Shown here: positions 30,909 through 40,197 of the stretch, piece by piece
Layout: every line of letters starts with the position of its first letter
How positions within the stretch are numbered: the stretch's first letter is position 1
Assembly (NCBI GenBank): GCA_964480945.1
Contig: CAYZRX010000028.1
Location: 1 to 43,441, forward strand
DNA length: 43,441 bases
Origin: VGWB01 sp964480945
Lineage (GTDB): Bacteria > Bacteroidota > Ignavibacteria > UBA10030
Direction of reading: 5' to 3'
Notes under the pieces: model-generated
Database searches by the model: none
What the model was told of the DNA's origin: nothing
The model's input: only the letters and a program-made list of their open reading frames with translations
Made by a program: the position numbers and the translations under genes

Positions 30909-32960
30909 ATGAAACCATGCCTTTTTCGGGCGTCGGTTGTCACCATCACGGCCCTGATTGCTTCTTGCGCATTGGCTCAAGGAAAGCACGCTGCGCCAGC
31001 CGTCGATCCGCTTGTCGCGCACGTTGACTCCACGGTCAGCCCGGGCGACGACTTTTTCCTCTTTGCCAACGGGAAGTGGTTCAAAGAGCACCCGATCCCT
31101 CCCAGCGAGCAAAGCAATGGACTCTGGCAGCTGATTCAGGATACCATCAACGCACAGGTTCGCAACATCTGCGAGTCCGCCGCCTCGTTCACCAATGCTC
31201 GAGAGGGAAGCAACAAACAAAAGATTGGCGACTTCTTTTCTACTGGTATGGACAGCGTATCCCTTAACAGGAAGGGGCTTGCGGATTTGAAGGGCGATCT
31301 TTCGGCGATCGATGGAATCAAAGACATACAGGGTGTCGTTAAAGCCGCGGCGTACATTCATACCGTCTCCGGCTCGCCCCTGTTTGCATTCGGTGTCGGT
31401 CAGGACGATAAAATCAGCAGCAAGAACGCCATCTTCATCTGGCAGGGCGGATTGAGTCTGCCCGACCGGCGGTTCTATTTTGACGCCGACTCGGCTGCGG
31501 GCAAAATCCGGCAGAAGTTCGTTCAACATGTCGACCATATGTTCAAAATCATCGGATACGACGATGCTGGGGCCAAAGAAGCCGCCGAGAATCTAATGAA
31601 GCTGGAAACGGCTCTCGCCAAAGTGTCCCGGAAACGTGAAGACACGCGCGATCCTCTGAAGAATTACAACAAGATTTCCTTCAAACAACTGACTGAATCG
31701 ACCCCAAAGCTTGATTGGGGCATCTTTCTTGAAGGCGTCGGCCTGAAGAATGTGGATACGGTTGTCGTCGGACAGCCTGAATTTCTATCAGCACTGAATC
31801 GTTACGTCACGCAGTTTACGCTGGACGACTGGAAAAACTACCTGAAGTATCATCTTGTCCGCGGCCTTGCGCCATACCTTGATGACAAGACCTATTTAGA
31901 GTGGTTCGGCTTCTATTCCACGACGCTGCGTGGCGTGAAGGAACCCCGGCCGCGATGGAAGCGCGTTGTCGGACAGACCAACGGATCGTTGGGTGAGCTC
32001 ATCGGCCAGGTGTACGTTGACGAGTATCTGCCGAAAGGGACGAAGCAGAAGCTGCTGGAGATCGGTCATGCGATCAAGGAGGTGTACGCCGAGCGGATAA
32101 GAAAGCTGGATTGGATGAGCGCGGCCACCAAAGAGAAAGCGTTGAAGAAACTCAAGGCGATCATTATGAAGGTGGGGTATCCCGACAAATGGAAGGATTT
32201 GAGCAGCATGCACATCGATCGTTCCTCGTACGTGCGGAACGTAATGAATGCCGACCGATGGCGCTTCGACTATATGACCGCCAAGTACGGCAAGCCGGTT
32301 GACCGCACGGAATGGGACATGGAGCCCCAAACCTATAACGCCTATTACAATCCTTCCAACAACGAGATCGTGGTTCCCGGGTGCAACATTCTTGTTCCCG
32401 GCTATGAGCACAGGCTGGCTGACGATGCCGTGCTCTACGCCATCATCGGAGGATCGACGTTCGGGCATGAGATAACACACGGGTTCGACGACCAGGGCAG
32501 CAAGTATGATGCAAACGGCAACCTGGATAACTGGTGGACGCCCCAAGACAGTGCCAAGTTCTCTGCGAAGACGAAAATGATCGTGCAGCAATTCGACAAC
32601 TACATCGCTGTCGACAGCCTTCACATCAACGGCGAGTTGACCCAGGGTGAGAACATCGCGGACCTCGGCGGCATCATGATGGGGTATCAAGCCTTTAAGA
32701 AGACCAGACAATACAAGACTCATCAAATTATTGCCGGGCTGAGTCCCGACCAGCGCTTCTTCCTCGGCTACGCGCTGGCGTGGATGATCAACGAGCGGCC
32801 CGAAGCCATCGCCAACCAGGTTCGGAGCAACGAACACTCCCCGGCGAAATTCCGCGTCATCGGTCCACTCTCCGATATGCCGGAGTTCTACGCGGCGTTC
32901 GGAGTGAAGAAGGGCGATACGATGTGGCGGCCGGATAGTCTCAGAGTAAAAATTTGGTAG
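30909..32960 (+). CDS. M13 family zinc metallopeptidase (neprilysin/PepO-like), probable lipoprotein
   Basis: Secreted zinc endopeptidase of 683 residues. From the ATG at 30909 the N-terminus is a signal peptide (CLFRASVVTITALIASC) whose IAS-C fits a lipobox, so lipid anchoring is likely; an ALA-Q signal peptidase I site is the alternative. An earlier in-frame ATG would place 21 polar residues ahead of it. The M13 N-terminal domain begins DPLVAHVDSTVSPGDDFFLF with FANGKWFKEHPIP. The zinc motif HEITH is in GGSTFGHEITHGFDDQG, the third ligand region is ENIADLGGI, and NAYYNPSNNEIVVP precedes them. The C-terminus ends in the family-typical RVKIW. It probably degrades peptides in the envelope. A terminator lies about 80 nt downstream. 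Confidence 0.93.
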   Translation: MKPCLFRASVVTITALIASCALAQGKHAAPAVDPLVAHVDSTVSPGDDFFLFANGKWFKEHPIPPSEQSNGLWQLIQDTINAQVRNICESAASFTNAREGSNKQKIGDFFSTGMDSVSLNRKGLADLKGDLSAIDGIKDIQGVVKAAAYIHTVSGSPLFAFGVGQDDKISSKNAIFIWQGGLSLPDRRFYFDADSAAGKIRQKFVQHVDHMFKIIGYDDAGAKEAAENLMKLETALAKVSRKREDTRDPLKNYNKISFKQLTESTPKLDWGIFLEGVGLKNVDTVVVGQPEFLSALNRYVTQFTLDDWKNYLKYHLVRGLAPYLDDKTYLEWFGFYSTTLRGVKEPRPRWKRVVGQTNGSLGELIGQVYVDEYLPKGTKQKLLEIGHAIKEVYAERIRKLDWMSAATKEKALKKLKAIIMKVGYPDKWKDLSSMHIDRSSYVRNVMNADRWRFDYMTAKYGKPVDRTEWDMEPQTYNAYYNPSNNEIVVPGCNILVPGYEHRLADDAVLYAIIGGSTFGHEITHGFDDQGSKYDANGNLDNWWTPQDSAKFSAKTKMIVQQFDNYIAVDSLHINGELTQGENIADLGGIMMGYQAFKKTRQYKTHQIIAGLSPDQRFFLGYALAWMINERPEAIANQVRSNEHSPAKFRVIGPLSDMPEFYAAFGVKKGDTMWRPDSLRVKIW

Positions 32961-33035
32961 GGGGATAGAACAGAGAGCCGACCTAGAATACTAAATCGTG
33001 TGAGCAGCCGTGCCGGCATGATATGTCGGGGCACG

Positions 33036-33076
33036 AAAAAAAGGGCTAGCAGGCATCGCTAACCCTTGTCATTTTT
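33036..33076. terminator. bidirectional intrinsic terminator between M13 peptidase and tRNA-Gly
   Basis: A 10-bp stem with one mismatch (33041-33050 with 33058-33067) encloses a 7-nt loop. On the minus strand it is followed by seven T residues (33042-33036), ending the tRNA-Gly transcript. On the plus strand a T5 run at 33072-33076 follows a short spacer and could serve the peptidase gene. Confidence 0.75.
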
Positions 33077-33079
33077 GCG

Positions 33080-33151
<72 letters not shown>

Positions 33152-33251
33152 NNNNNNNNNNNNNNNNNNNNNNNNNNNNNNNNNNNNNNNNNNNNNNNNN
33201 NNNNNNNNNNNNNNNNNNNNNNNNNNNNNNNNNNNNNNNNNNNNNNNNNNN
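33152..33251. other. assembly gap (100 N) at the tRNA-Gly 5' end
   Basis: Exactly 100 N. The last 13 bases before it (33139-33151) and the first 13 after it (33252-33264) are the same, GAATTACTCCCGC. Either the two contigs simply overlap and nothing is missing, or a second tandem tRNA-Gly copy collapsed here. Confidence 0.95.
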
Positions 33252-33349
33252 GAATTACTCCCGCGGTACCGAAATCATTCTGCCGATAATATACGAGAAC
33301 CCCGCTGTAGTTGCAACCTGATCAGCAGCGGGCGCACGTTCGGTGACCG

Positions 33350-33814
33350 CTACTTTCCTCGTTGAAGCGCGACCGATAGGAACTGCCGATAGAACTTCAA
33401 GCTCCCGATCAAGAGAACAACACCCATCGCATCATAAGGGATGGAGAGATAATATTTCGGTAGCGAGGAATTCCGTAGCGTAATCCCGATCGTCATCATC
33501 AATCCGATCATCAGATAGCCCCGCCAGGAGGTGAAGGCGAAGAGGCAAGCGCGGTCTGGCAATCGGCTGATCCTGGCGATATTTTTCTGCACCACCTTGA
33601 AGAACATGAATGAATACGTGGCGACCGCGATGCCAATGCAAGCCAATTCGAGGGCAACCTCAGCGGGAAGTGAAAAAGCGTTCAGCCAGATCGTCGCGCG
33701 TATGCAAAGGAGCGCGCCAGCCAGGATCCAGAGCGTTCCGGAGATGGCGAGGAGATAATGGCGGGGCACAGCTGGATTGAGTCTTAAAATGATAGGTGAT
33801 CGTGGTTGATCCAT
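33350..33814 (-). CDS. hypothetical membrane protein, four predicted TM helices
   Basis: I do not recognise this family. Starting at the ATG at 33814 gives 154 residues with about four hydrophobic helices: HYLLAISGTLWILAGALLCI, then ALELACIGIAVATYSFMFF, a third near GYLMIGLMMTIGIT and a fourth near DAMGVVLLIGSLKFY. A basic cytoplasmic loop (KVVQKNIARISRLPDRACL) separates helices two and three. A longer upstream frame is possible, but its extra 69 residues are Ser/Arg-rich and not protein-like, and it would overlap the 2Fe-2S gene. It lies 157 nt downstream of that gene on the same strand and may or may not share its transcript. No function is proposed. Confidence 0.6.
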   Translation of the reverse strand: MDQPRSPIILRLNPAVPRHYLLAISGTLWILAGALLCIRATIWLNAFSLPAEVALELACIGIAVATYSFMFFKVVQKNIARISRLPDRACLFAFTSWRGYLMIGLMMTIGITLRNSSLPKYYLSIPYDAMGVVLLIGSLKFYRQFLSVALQRGK

Positions 33815-33911
33815 GGTTCCGGTCGTTGCGCTGCATCTTCGTCGAGAAATTCGAGACGGGTTCCAATGTAATGCAAAAACAGGAAGGAACCAACAGACAT
33901 GCTGCATGCTC

Positions 33912-33923
33912 GTTGCATGCAAC
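33912..33923. promoter_or_regulatory. palindrome GTTGCATGCAAC upstream of membrane protein gene
   Basis: A perfect 12-bp palindrome, with a direct copy of its TGCATGC core 9 nt to the left (33903-33909). It lies in the spacer between the 2Fe-2S subunit gene and the hypothetical membrane protein, where an operator could sit. Could be chance. Confidence 0.3.
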
Positions 33924-33971
33924 CCAAGTCGTGCGGGTTCCTTTGATTGTAAATCCCCGAGGAGAGAACGA

Positions 33972-34586
33972 TTACTTGCGCAGCTTGGCTGCGCGATGGA
34001 CCGACTTGAAGATGTGGTCATACGCGCCGCAGCGGCACAGGTTTCCGCTCATCCCCATCCGGATCTCTTCCATCGTCGGATTCGGATTCCGGCGCAGCAG
34101 CCCCTCCGCGGCCACAACCTGACCCGACGTGCAATAGCCGCACTGGAGACCATCCTCTCCCACAAATGCTTGCTGGACGGGCCCCAGCTGTTCCCCATCC
34201 ATAAGTCCCTCTACGGTTGTGACCCTCCTGCCGTCGGCTTCGACGGCGAGTGTTAAGCACGAGTAGCGCGGCTCGCCGTCGATGAGAACAGTACATGCGC
34301 CGCACTCACCCCGCTCGCAGCCCGGCTTTGTTCCCGTGAGTCCAAGCTGATCACGGAGAACGTAAAGGAGCGTCCACCGCGGTTCCACACGCATTCGATG
34401 CACCCAACCGTTGACGGTTATTGAGACCAGCGGCAATTCACCGGAACTATCCTCTCTCGCCGTTGCTGTTGCCGGTCCGATCATGGTCGCGCCGATTGCT
34501 CCTGCGCCGACGGTACCCAGAAACTCGCGCCGGCTCATACCCGCCGGGGACTCACTCGTTACTTCATTCTTCTTCTCTTTTTCCAT
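33972..34586 (-). CDS. periplasmic aldehyde/xanthine oxidoreductase, 2Fe-2S subunit (Tat-exported)
   Basis: Electron-transfer subunit of a molybdenum hydroxylase, 204 residues. The N-terminus has a twin-arginine signal: SRREFLGTVGAGAIGATMI at about residues 18-36. The plant-ferredoxin-like cluster site is CERGECGACTVLIDGEPRYSC and the second cluster is bound by CGYCTSGQ with CRCGAY. This matches PaoA of E. coli PaoABC, where only this subunit carries a Tat signal and the folded complex is exported as a unit. It is the last of three genes (Mo, FAD, 2Fe-2S), 46 nt after the FAD subunit. The substrate cannot be told from sequence. Confidence 0.93.
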   Translation of the reverse strand: MEKEKKNEVTSESPAGMSRREFLGTVGAGAIGATMIGPATATAREDSSGELPLVSITVNGWVHRMRVEPRWTLLYVLRDQLGLTGTKPGCERGECGACTVLIDGEPRYSCLTLAVEADGRRVTTVEGLMDGEQLGPVQQAFVGEDGLQCGYCTSGQVVAAEGLLRRNPNPTMEEIRMGMSGNLCRCGAYDHIFKSVHRAAKLRK

Positions 34587-34632
34587 CGCTAATCTCCATT
34601 CCGGATTTCGTGCATTTGAAGTTCAACTTCCA

Positions 34633-35607
34633 TTAACGCAACCCAAGCAAGGCTTCCTCAACGACACCGCGCACGAGGTTTACCTTGTAGCCATTGTATT
34701 CCATCGGTTGTGCGCCTTTCACACACAGCTCAGCGGTGAGCTTTGCCGTTTCTTCACTGATCAGTTTTCCGGCGAGCGCTGTCTCCGCGTCGGGGACGCG
34801 CCAGGGTGTCGGAGCGACCCCCGAGAGCACAACGCGAGCTCGCTCGATTTCACCGGTGTCTCGAACGTGCATGCACAGGGCAACGCCCGCCAAGGCGAAG
34901 TCCCAGGCCCCTCGCGCCCTCACCTTTCGATAGGAGCTCCGTTGGTTCGGCGCAGGCGCCGGGAGAAGAACCTCGGTCAAGATCTCATTGGGTGCCAGGA
35001 CATGCTCCCTCGTGACATCTTTGCTTGGAGGCACGAAGAACGATTCCAGCGGTATCGTTTTCGAATTGCTCGGGCCCTCGATGCGAACGCGGGCGCCCAG
35101 CGCGATCAGGGCGGGAGCTGTATCCGACGGATGGACGATGTAGCACGCGTCGCCGCCGAAGATGCAATGATATTGGTTCTGACCGCCCACCGCATAACAA
35201 ACCCCGCCGCCCTTGCGGAGACAGTGAAAGTCGCCGCGGAAGTACCAGCAGCGAGGACGCTGACAGAGGTTGCCCCCCAGTGTTCCCTGATTGCGGAGCT
35301 GGGGGCTCGCAGCAGACAGCGCTCCCTGGGCAAGGGCCGTGTAGTGCCGAAGGATGATCGGATCGGCGGCAAGTTGGGCAAGGGTCGTAAGTGCACCGAT
35401 GGTGACACTGCCATCGCTTGCTCGTTTGATACCACGAAGTTCAGACAATCCGCCGATGGAAACCACTTTCTCGGCACCGAAGACGCCGTCACGGAGACAG
35501 CCGAGGAGGTCAGTCCCGCCGGCGTGGAGGCGTGTGCCGGGGAGGGTGAGCTGCTTGATCGCCTGTCGCATCGAGGCTGGACGCTCATAATCGAATTTTG
35601 GTATCAT
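34633..35607 (-). CDS. periplasmic aldehyde/xanthine oxidoreductase, FAD-binding subunit with 4Fe-4S site
   Basis: FAD subunit, 324 residues. The start MIPKFDYERPASMRQAIKQL and the LHAGGTDLLGCLRDG loop bind FAD, as does GALTTLAQLAADP ... SPQLRNQGTLGGNLCQRPRC. After GNLCQRPR comes a Cys-rich insertion (RCWYFRGDFHCLRKGGGVC, with two further Cys) that fits the extra 4Fe-4S cluster of PaoB-type subunits. The C-terminal CO-dehydrogenase flavoprotein domain follows (SYRKVRARGAWDFALAGVAL). The ATG is 3 nt after the Mo-subunit stop. Part of the same enzyme as the neighbours. Confidence 0.9.
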   Translation of the reverse strand: MIPKFDYERPASMRQAIKQLTLPGTRLHAGGTDLLGCLRDGVFGAEKVVSIGGLSELRGIKRASDGSVTIGALTTLAQLAADPIILRHYTALAQGALSAASPQLRNQGTLGGNLCQRPRCWYFRGDFHCLRKGGGVCYAVGGQNQYHCIFGGDACYIVHPSDTAPALIALGARVRIEGPSNSKTIPLESFFVPPSKDVTREHVLAPNEILTEVLLPAPAPNQRSSYRKVRARGAWDFALAGVALCMHVRDTGEIERARVVLSGVAPTPWRVPDAETALAGKLISEETAKLTAELCVKGAQPMEYNGYKVNLVRGVVEEALLGLR

Positions 35608-35610
35608 GGC

Positions 35611-37914
35611 TTATCTCCTTTCTCCCTGCTCGGCCAGCAGCGCAAGCATCTGCATCGGACTGATGGGCGCGTGCGTGACCCGGATTCCCGTCGCATGATA
35701 GACGGCATTGGCAATGGCTGCTGCGGTAGGAATCGTGGCGGGTTCTCCCAGACCCTTCGACCCGGTGTTATTGCATTCAGTGTCGTGCGGGTCGATGGGG
35801 AGGCAAGTCTCGTCAAGAGGGACATCCATCGCTGTGGGAATCTTATAGTCGTGCCAGTTCGCGTTGACCATCTTCCCAGTTTGCTGCCCGTCCAGGATGC
35901 GCCCCTCGGTTGCCGCGAACCCGATCCCCATCGTCACACCACCGAAGACCTGGTTCTCGTACGTCAGGCGGTTCATTACGCGGCCGCTGTCATGTGCCGC
36001 GAGGAAGCGGGCGATCCTGACTTCGCCGGTCTTCGTGTTGACCTCCACCTCGGCGAAGTGAGCAACGAAGGGGAGCGCAATTTTTCCTTCGGGATGGGGA
36101 TCGCGGTGCCCTACGCCGACGATCGTTTGTACCCGACCGAGGATCTTGAGCTCAGACAACGGGACCTTCCTGATCGGCTCGCTTAAAGTCTGGATCATGC
36201 CGTCCTTCAGCGTCAGCTCAGCGACGGGGCGCTTCAGTTCGTCGGATGCAAGCTCCAAAAGCCGCGTCCGGACCTCCACGGCAGCTTTTCGGACGGCGGG
36301 GGCGTTTGCCACAACCGTCTGACTTCCACCGCTGGCGGGGGCGTATTGCGTTGTAGCGGTGTCGGCGTTCTCGACCTGGATCTTTTCGAGCGGGACGCCG
36401 AGCTCCTCCGCAACGACCATCGCCATGACGGTCTTCGTGCCGGTCCCGATGTCGCTGGCGCCGATATTCAGGTTCGCGCTTCCGTCGGGAAAGAGCTTGA
36501 CGATGGCCGTTGAGACGGGCTCGCCTTCCCATCCCCACATTGCGGCTGCGACACCGACGCCGCGGCGGATGGTACCATCTTGGCGGGGCTGCTCGCGGGC
36601 GCGTTTCCAGCCAAATGTCTTTGCGCCCTCCACCAGACAATCCTTTAACCCTATGCTTGTGTACGGCCGATTGTTCCGCACCTGACTGTATGAGGGGATA
36701 TTCTTGATGCGCAACTCGATCGGCTCCATGCCGATCTTCTCGGCAAGCGCATCCATCATCTGCTCGAGCGCCCACGCGCACTGCGGGAATCCGGGTGCCC
36801 TCATCGGGCGCGCCGTCCCTGCGTTAATGAAAACGTTCGTTTCCTCCGTGCGGACATTCGGACAGAGGTAGAGGTCGCGCACAAGGTAGCTGACTGAGGA
36901 ATCCGCGGGATATGCTCCTCCGGTGCCGAGACTGATGAGATGCAGTGCCGTCAGGGTTCCGTCATTCTTGACCCCCGCCTTGAGCTTAATGGTATTCGGC
37001 GGTCTGTTGCCCACGCAGAGGAAGGAATTCTCTCGCGTTAACATGATCTTCACCGGCTGTGCGGTCATCTTTGCGAGGAAAGCGGCGATGACCGTATACT
37101 TCCCCAGCTCGAGCTTGCTGCCGAACCCGCCCCCCATGTAGCGGCTGATTACACGCACAGAGCTCAGAGGCAAGTTCAGAGTCTGTGCGAGGGACCGTTG
37201 GATGTCAAAGACACCCTGTGTGCTGTCCCATACCGTAAGCCGGCCGCCGTCCCACTGAGCTACGGAGCCGTGAAGCTCCATCGGCGTGTGAATCTGGCAT
37301 GACGTCCGGTACGTCTCCTCAAGCACCGCGTCGGCTTCTGCAAACCCTTTGGCAACATCCCCACGCTCACGAACGTACGGTTCTCCTTCGCGATTGCCGC
37401 CCTCCTGGACGGCAGGCGCTCCCTGCTTGAGCGCCTCTTCCGCATCGCTGACGAACGGCAAGATGTCGTACTCAACGTCGATGGCCCTTGCAGCATCCCA
37501 TGCTTCGTACGGCGATTCGGCGGCTACCGCCGCTACCTCATCCCCCTCGTACCGGCAATGCGGATCGAAGAGCCTGCTGAGGGCACCCTTCTCACCGAAA
37601 AACCAGGGGATGTTGGCACCGGGCGACGCGTCGGTCATAATGGCTCGCACGCCGGGCATGGATTTCGCCTTCGTGATGTTGAGGCGTTTGAGCTTCGCGT
37701 GAGCGTGCGGGCAGCGGAGGATAGCGGCGTACAGCATATCGGGCAGTATGACGTCGGACGTATACACCGCAGACCCGCTGACGCGATCGTAGGCATCCAC
37801 ACGGGCGAGCCGCTTCCCGACGACTGAGGTTTCACCCCATGGGGGAAGCTTCGTTATCGGTCGTTTGGTCGCGGGTGCGTCCTGGCCCACGTAATTTGGG
37901 TAATCGTTCCTCAT
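35611..37914 (-). CDS. periplasmic aldehyde/xanthine oxidoreductase, molybdopterin-binding subunit
   Basis: Catalytic subunit of 767 residues of the xanthine oxidase family, which hydroxylates aldehydes or N-heterocycles at a molybdenum-cytosine- or molybdopterin-type cofactor. Domain start near VDAYDRVSGSAVYTSDV; cofactor loops are GGGFGSKLELGKYTVIAA and IGASDIGTGTKTVMAMV. The C-terminal active-site Glu lies in GSKGLGEPATIPTAAA. There is no signal peptide, so export would depend on the Tat-bearing 2Fe-2S subunit. First gene of the three; GAGGAGA precedes the ATG. The order Mo-FAD-2Fe-2S is the reverse of paoABC. No XdhC/PaoD chaperone gene is present in the window. Confidence 0.93.
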   Translation of the reverse strand: MRNDYPNYVGQDAPATKRPITKLPPWGETSVVGKRLARVDAYDRVSGSAVYTSDVILPDMLYAAILRCPHAHAKLKRLNITKAKSMPGVRAIMTDASPGANIPWFFGEKGALSRLFDPHCRYEGDEVAAVAAESPYEAWDAARAIDVEYDILPFVSDAEEALKQGAPAVQEGGNREGEPYVRERGDVAKGFAEADAVLEETYRTSCQIHTPMELHGSVAQWDGGRLTVWDSTQGVFDIQRSLAQTLNLPLSSVRVISRYMGGGFGSKLELGKYTVIAAFLAKMTAQPVKIMLTRENSFLCVGNRPPNTIKLKAGVKNDGTLTALHLISLGTGGAYPADSSVSYLVRDLYLCPNVRTEETNVFINAGTARPMRAPGFPQCAWALEQMMDALAEKIGMEPIELRIKNIPSYSQVRNNRPYTSIGLKDCLVEGAKTFGWKRAREQPRQDGTIRRGVGVAAAMWGWEGEPVSTAIVKLFPDGSANLNIGASDIGTGTKTVMAMVVAEELGVPLEKIQVENADTATTQYAPASGGSQTVVANAPAVRKAAVEVRTRLLELASDELKRPVAELTLKDGMIQTLSEPIRKVPLSELKILGRVQTIVGVGHRDPHPEGKIALPFVAHFAEVEVNTKTGEVRIARFLAAHDSGRVMNRLTYENQVFGGVTMGIGFAATEGRILDGQQTGKMVNANWHDYKIPTAMDVPLDETCLPIDPHDTECNNTGSKGLGEPATIPTAAAIANAVYHATGIRVTHAPISPMQMLALLAEQGERR

Positions 37915-38382
37915 TGGGATTCTCCTCGAATGAGAGATTTCTCCCGTCAGATTCGTCCCATCAGCACACGTGCGCCGGCGTCGTCAGAGCGCCCGAAGGG
38001 AGAAGTGGAAAGATTGAGGCTTTATGTTGTGTTTGCAGTTTTGACTGTCGTCGTTCGGTTCGACACGCCTATCACTCGGTAGAGAGGATTGCAGCCTTCA
38101 ATGAGCGAGCCGCATGAACCTACAGATGATCGGTGCAGACTGACGACCGACCATTCGGTGCGTTTCAAATTGCGGTTCTCAGAGTTTGCACTGAGAAAAC
38201 CGATACACCAGGGAAAATAAGGGAGAAAAAGGACAGAACCAAGACCGAGCGGTGGGCCCGAAGGGAACGGCTAACCCCTAGTTGTCATTTCTATCACGAC
38301 GTGTCCGCATGCGGACGGGGAAGCTGGCACCCTCGTGGACAGCGAAGAAAGATCGCCAGAGATCAGCAATTCCCGAGCGTTA
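37915..38382. other. intergenic region between hybrid kinase 3' end and Mo-subunit gene
   Basis: A 468-nt spacer. It should hold the promoter of the molybdenum hydroxylase operon, but I find no convincing -35/-10 pair. It contains a 14-bp palindrome (38303-38316) and a weaker inverted repeat (38176-38182 with 38191-38197). Open frames here lack family features. Confidence 0.5.
38303..38316. promoter_or_regulatory. palindrome GTCCGCATGCGGAC
   Basis: A perfect 14-bp palindrome, 67 nt past the stop of the hybrid kinase gene and about 390 nt ahead of the Mo-subunit gene. No T-tract follows in either direction, so a protein-binding site is more likely than a terminator. Confidence 0.35.
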
Positions 38383-39936
38383 TCACTTGAGGGTTGACCT
38401 GCCGGCGTCGATGACGTGTCGAATCTTTTTCAAAACATCGTCGGGCGAGTACGGCTTCTGGACGAAATGTTTCACCCCGGCTTCGTAAACCTCCTTCTTC
38501 GTTTCGGGGTCGATGAAGCCGCTCGCGAGGATGACCGTTGCCTCCGGATCCTTTTCCCGCACTCGTTTGAAGACCTCCAAGCCCCCAAGCTTCGGGAGTC
38601 CAAGATCGAGGATCACCACAGCGATCTCTGCCTGGTGTTTCATAAAGGCTTCGACCCCCTCCTTCCCGTCCTCCGCCGTCATGACAGTGTAGCCTTTAGA
38701 AACGAGAACGGCTTTCAGCAATTCCCTGAGCGTCTCTTCATCTTCAATCACAAGGAGGGTCTCCGATCCACCGGGCACATCCTGAGCCGCAAGCCTGGCG
38801 GGTTGAGAACCTTCTTGTGCGCGCTCCTGCACAGGCAAATAGACGGTGAAGGTCGTGCCGACGCCGAGCTTGCTCTCGACGTCCACGAGGCCGCCGTGGT
38901 TTTCAACGATGCCAAACACCAACGCGAGACCAAGGCCCGTTCCCTTTCCGGGGCCCTTCGTCGTGAAGAAGGGCTCGAAGATTCTGTGCCGGGTCATCTC
39001 GTCCATTCCGATGCCGGTGTCAGCAACCTCGATGGCGACGTAGAGCGTTGGTGCGGCTTTCGGGAATTTTGACTTTAACGAGTCCCCAGCAACGGTACCC
39101 GTGGAAATAGAAAGATTGCCCCCTTTCAGCATCGCGTCCCTTGCGTTGATGCAGAGGTTGAGGAGAACCTGATGGATCTGGGTAGGATCGCCGATGATCC
39201 AGGGCTGATTGCTCTGAAGGGAGGTGGAGATGGTGATCGTCTTGGGGAAGGTTTCCTGCAGCAGTCTCTTGACCTCTGTGACGATGTCGTTGATCCGCAC
39301 CGACCCGAAGACGGTATCCGTCTGGCCTGCGAAGGTCAAGAGCTGCTTCACCAGCGACGCACCTCTGACGGTCGCCTTGGAGATCGCATCCACACTCTGT
39401 GAGAATTTTGCGGGATCCGATCGCACGCGCTCCAACATGCTGGAATGGCCCATAATGATAGCGAGGATGTTGTTAAAGTCATGGGCAATTCCGCCGGCGA
39501 GCGTGCCGAGGCTCTCCAGCTTCTGCGCTTGAATCAGTTGCCGTTCAAGTTGTCTCATGTCTGTGATATCCTTTATGATCCCGGATATGCCGTTGCCTTC
39601 CAAGGACGCGCTGAACAGCAAGCTCTTCGATCTCCCACTCTGGGTCATGAACTCGATCTCTACGTCCTCGACCTTGCCGGACCTCCTGATCTGTTCGATG
39701 ATCCGGCCCCCCTCGCCTGGTTTTTTACACCATGCCAGCAGGCTCTCTGCCATCATAGCGGCGGGTGACTGGAACTCAAAGATGTCCGCCAGCGCATCGT
39801 TCGCGTAGAAGATGTCGCCCCGCAGATCGGTCTTGTACGTGCCGACGACGAGATTTTCCGCGAGATCCCGATAACTTCTTTCGGAGGCCGAACGGTCTTC
39901 CTCCTTAGAGCCATATTCAGAGCTTTCGAGTGCCAC
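38383..39936 (-). CDS. hybrid histidine kinase (PAS, HisKA, HATPase, receiver)
   Basis: Soluble sensor kinase of 517 residues. A PAS domain at about 20-130 (YRDLAENLVVGTYKTDLRGD) is followed by the phosphoacceptor helix, with His in IAHDFNNILAIIMGHSSM. The ATP-binding domain has the N box NLCINARDAM, DTGIGMDE, FEPFFTTKGPGKGTGLGLAL and HGGLVDVES. A C-terminal receiver domain (TLLVIEDEETLREL ... VVILDLGLPKLGG) has the phospho-Asp in ILDLG and the conserved Lys in QKPYSPDD. No TM helix. The start appears to be a GTG, with a stop codon ten codons upstream in frame; no strong ribosome-binding site. It may feed a phosphorelay with the adjacent regulator; that is inference. Its signal is unknown. 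Confidence 0.9.
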   Translation of the reverse strand: MALESSEYGSKEEDRSASERSYRDLAENLVVGTYKTDLRGDIFYANDALADIFEFQSPAAMMAESLLAWCKKPGEGGRIIEQIRRSGKVEDVEIEFMTQSGRSKSLLFSASLEGNGISGIIKDITDMRQLERQLIQAQKLESLGTLAGGIAHDFNNILAIIMGHSSMLERVRSDPAKFSQSVDAISKATVRGASLVKQLLTFAGQTDTVFGSVRINDIVTEVKRLLQETFPKTITISTSLQSNQPWIIGDPTQIHQVLLNLCINARDAMLKGGNLSISTGTVAGDSLKSKFPKAAPTLYVAIEVADTGIGMDEMTRHRIFEPFFTTKGPGKGTGLGLALVFGIVENHGGLVDVESKLGVGTTFTVYLPVQERAQEGSQPARLAAQDVPGGSETLLVIEDEETLRELLKAVLVSKGYTVMTAEDGKEGVEAFMKHQAEIAVVILDLGLPKLGGLEVFKRVREKDPEATVILASGFIDPETKKEVYEAGVKHFVQKPYSPDDVLKKIRHVIDAGRSTLK

Positions 39937-40197
39937 GATAGCGTTGAGAAGGATCAGACCAAGTTGTCATTTCAGACGCTGCTGCTTTCTTTTGAAGATT
40001 CCTTGCGTCTCTCATTGTTATTAAGGAGGCTCCCCACTGCTTGCGGTGCGAGCATGGTCTTTCGGAAGAGAGCATACCCGTTTCACCGACTTGCGGTGAG
40101 GGATTCGTATCCTGCTTGGAATGTAGGAGGAGTCGCAGGAACGCGCAATACCGGAAACTCGGTATATTTGCGGAAGGTCAAAAAAAGGGGAAAACGC

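Noticed and set aside
33009..33035. Hairpin CGTGCC...GGCACG just after the M13 peptidase gene as its terminator
   Set aside because: It is followed by A residues, not T, on the plus strand; the neighbouring stem at 33041-33067 is the better terminator.
34411..36186. A 591-residue plus-strand open frame
   Set aside because: It lies antisense to the 2Fe-2S, FAD and Mo subunit genes, which have full family motifs; the frame is a by-product of their codon use.
40163..40170. TATATTTG as a Bacteroidota-type promoter on the plus strand
   Set aside because: No gene follows on that strand and no -33 element is seen; it would only drive antisense RNA.
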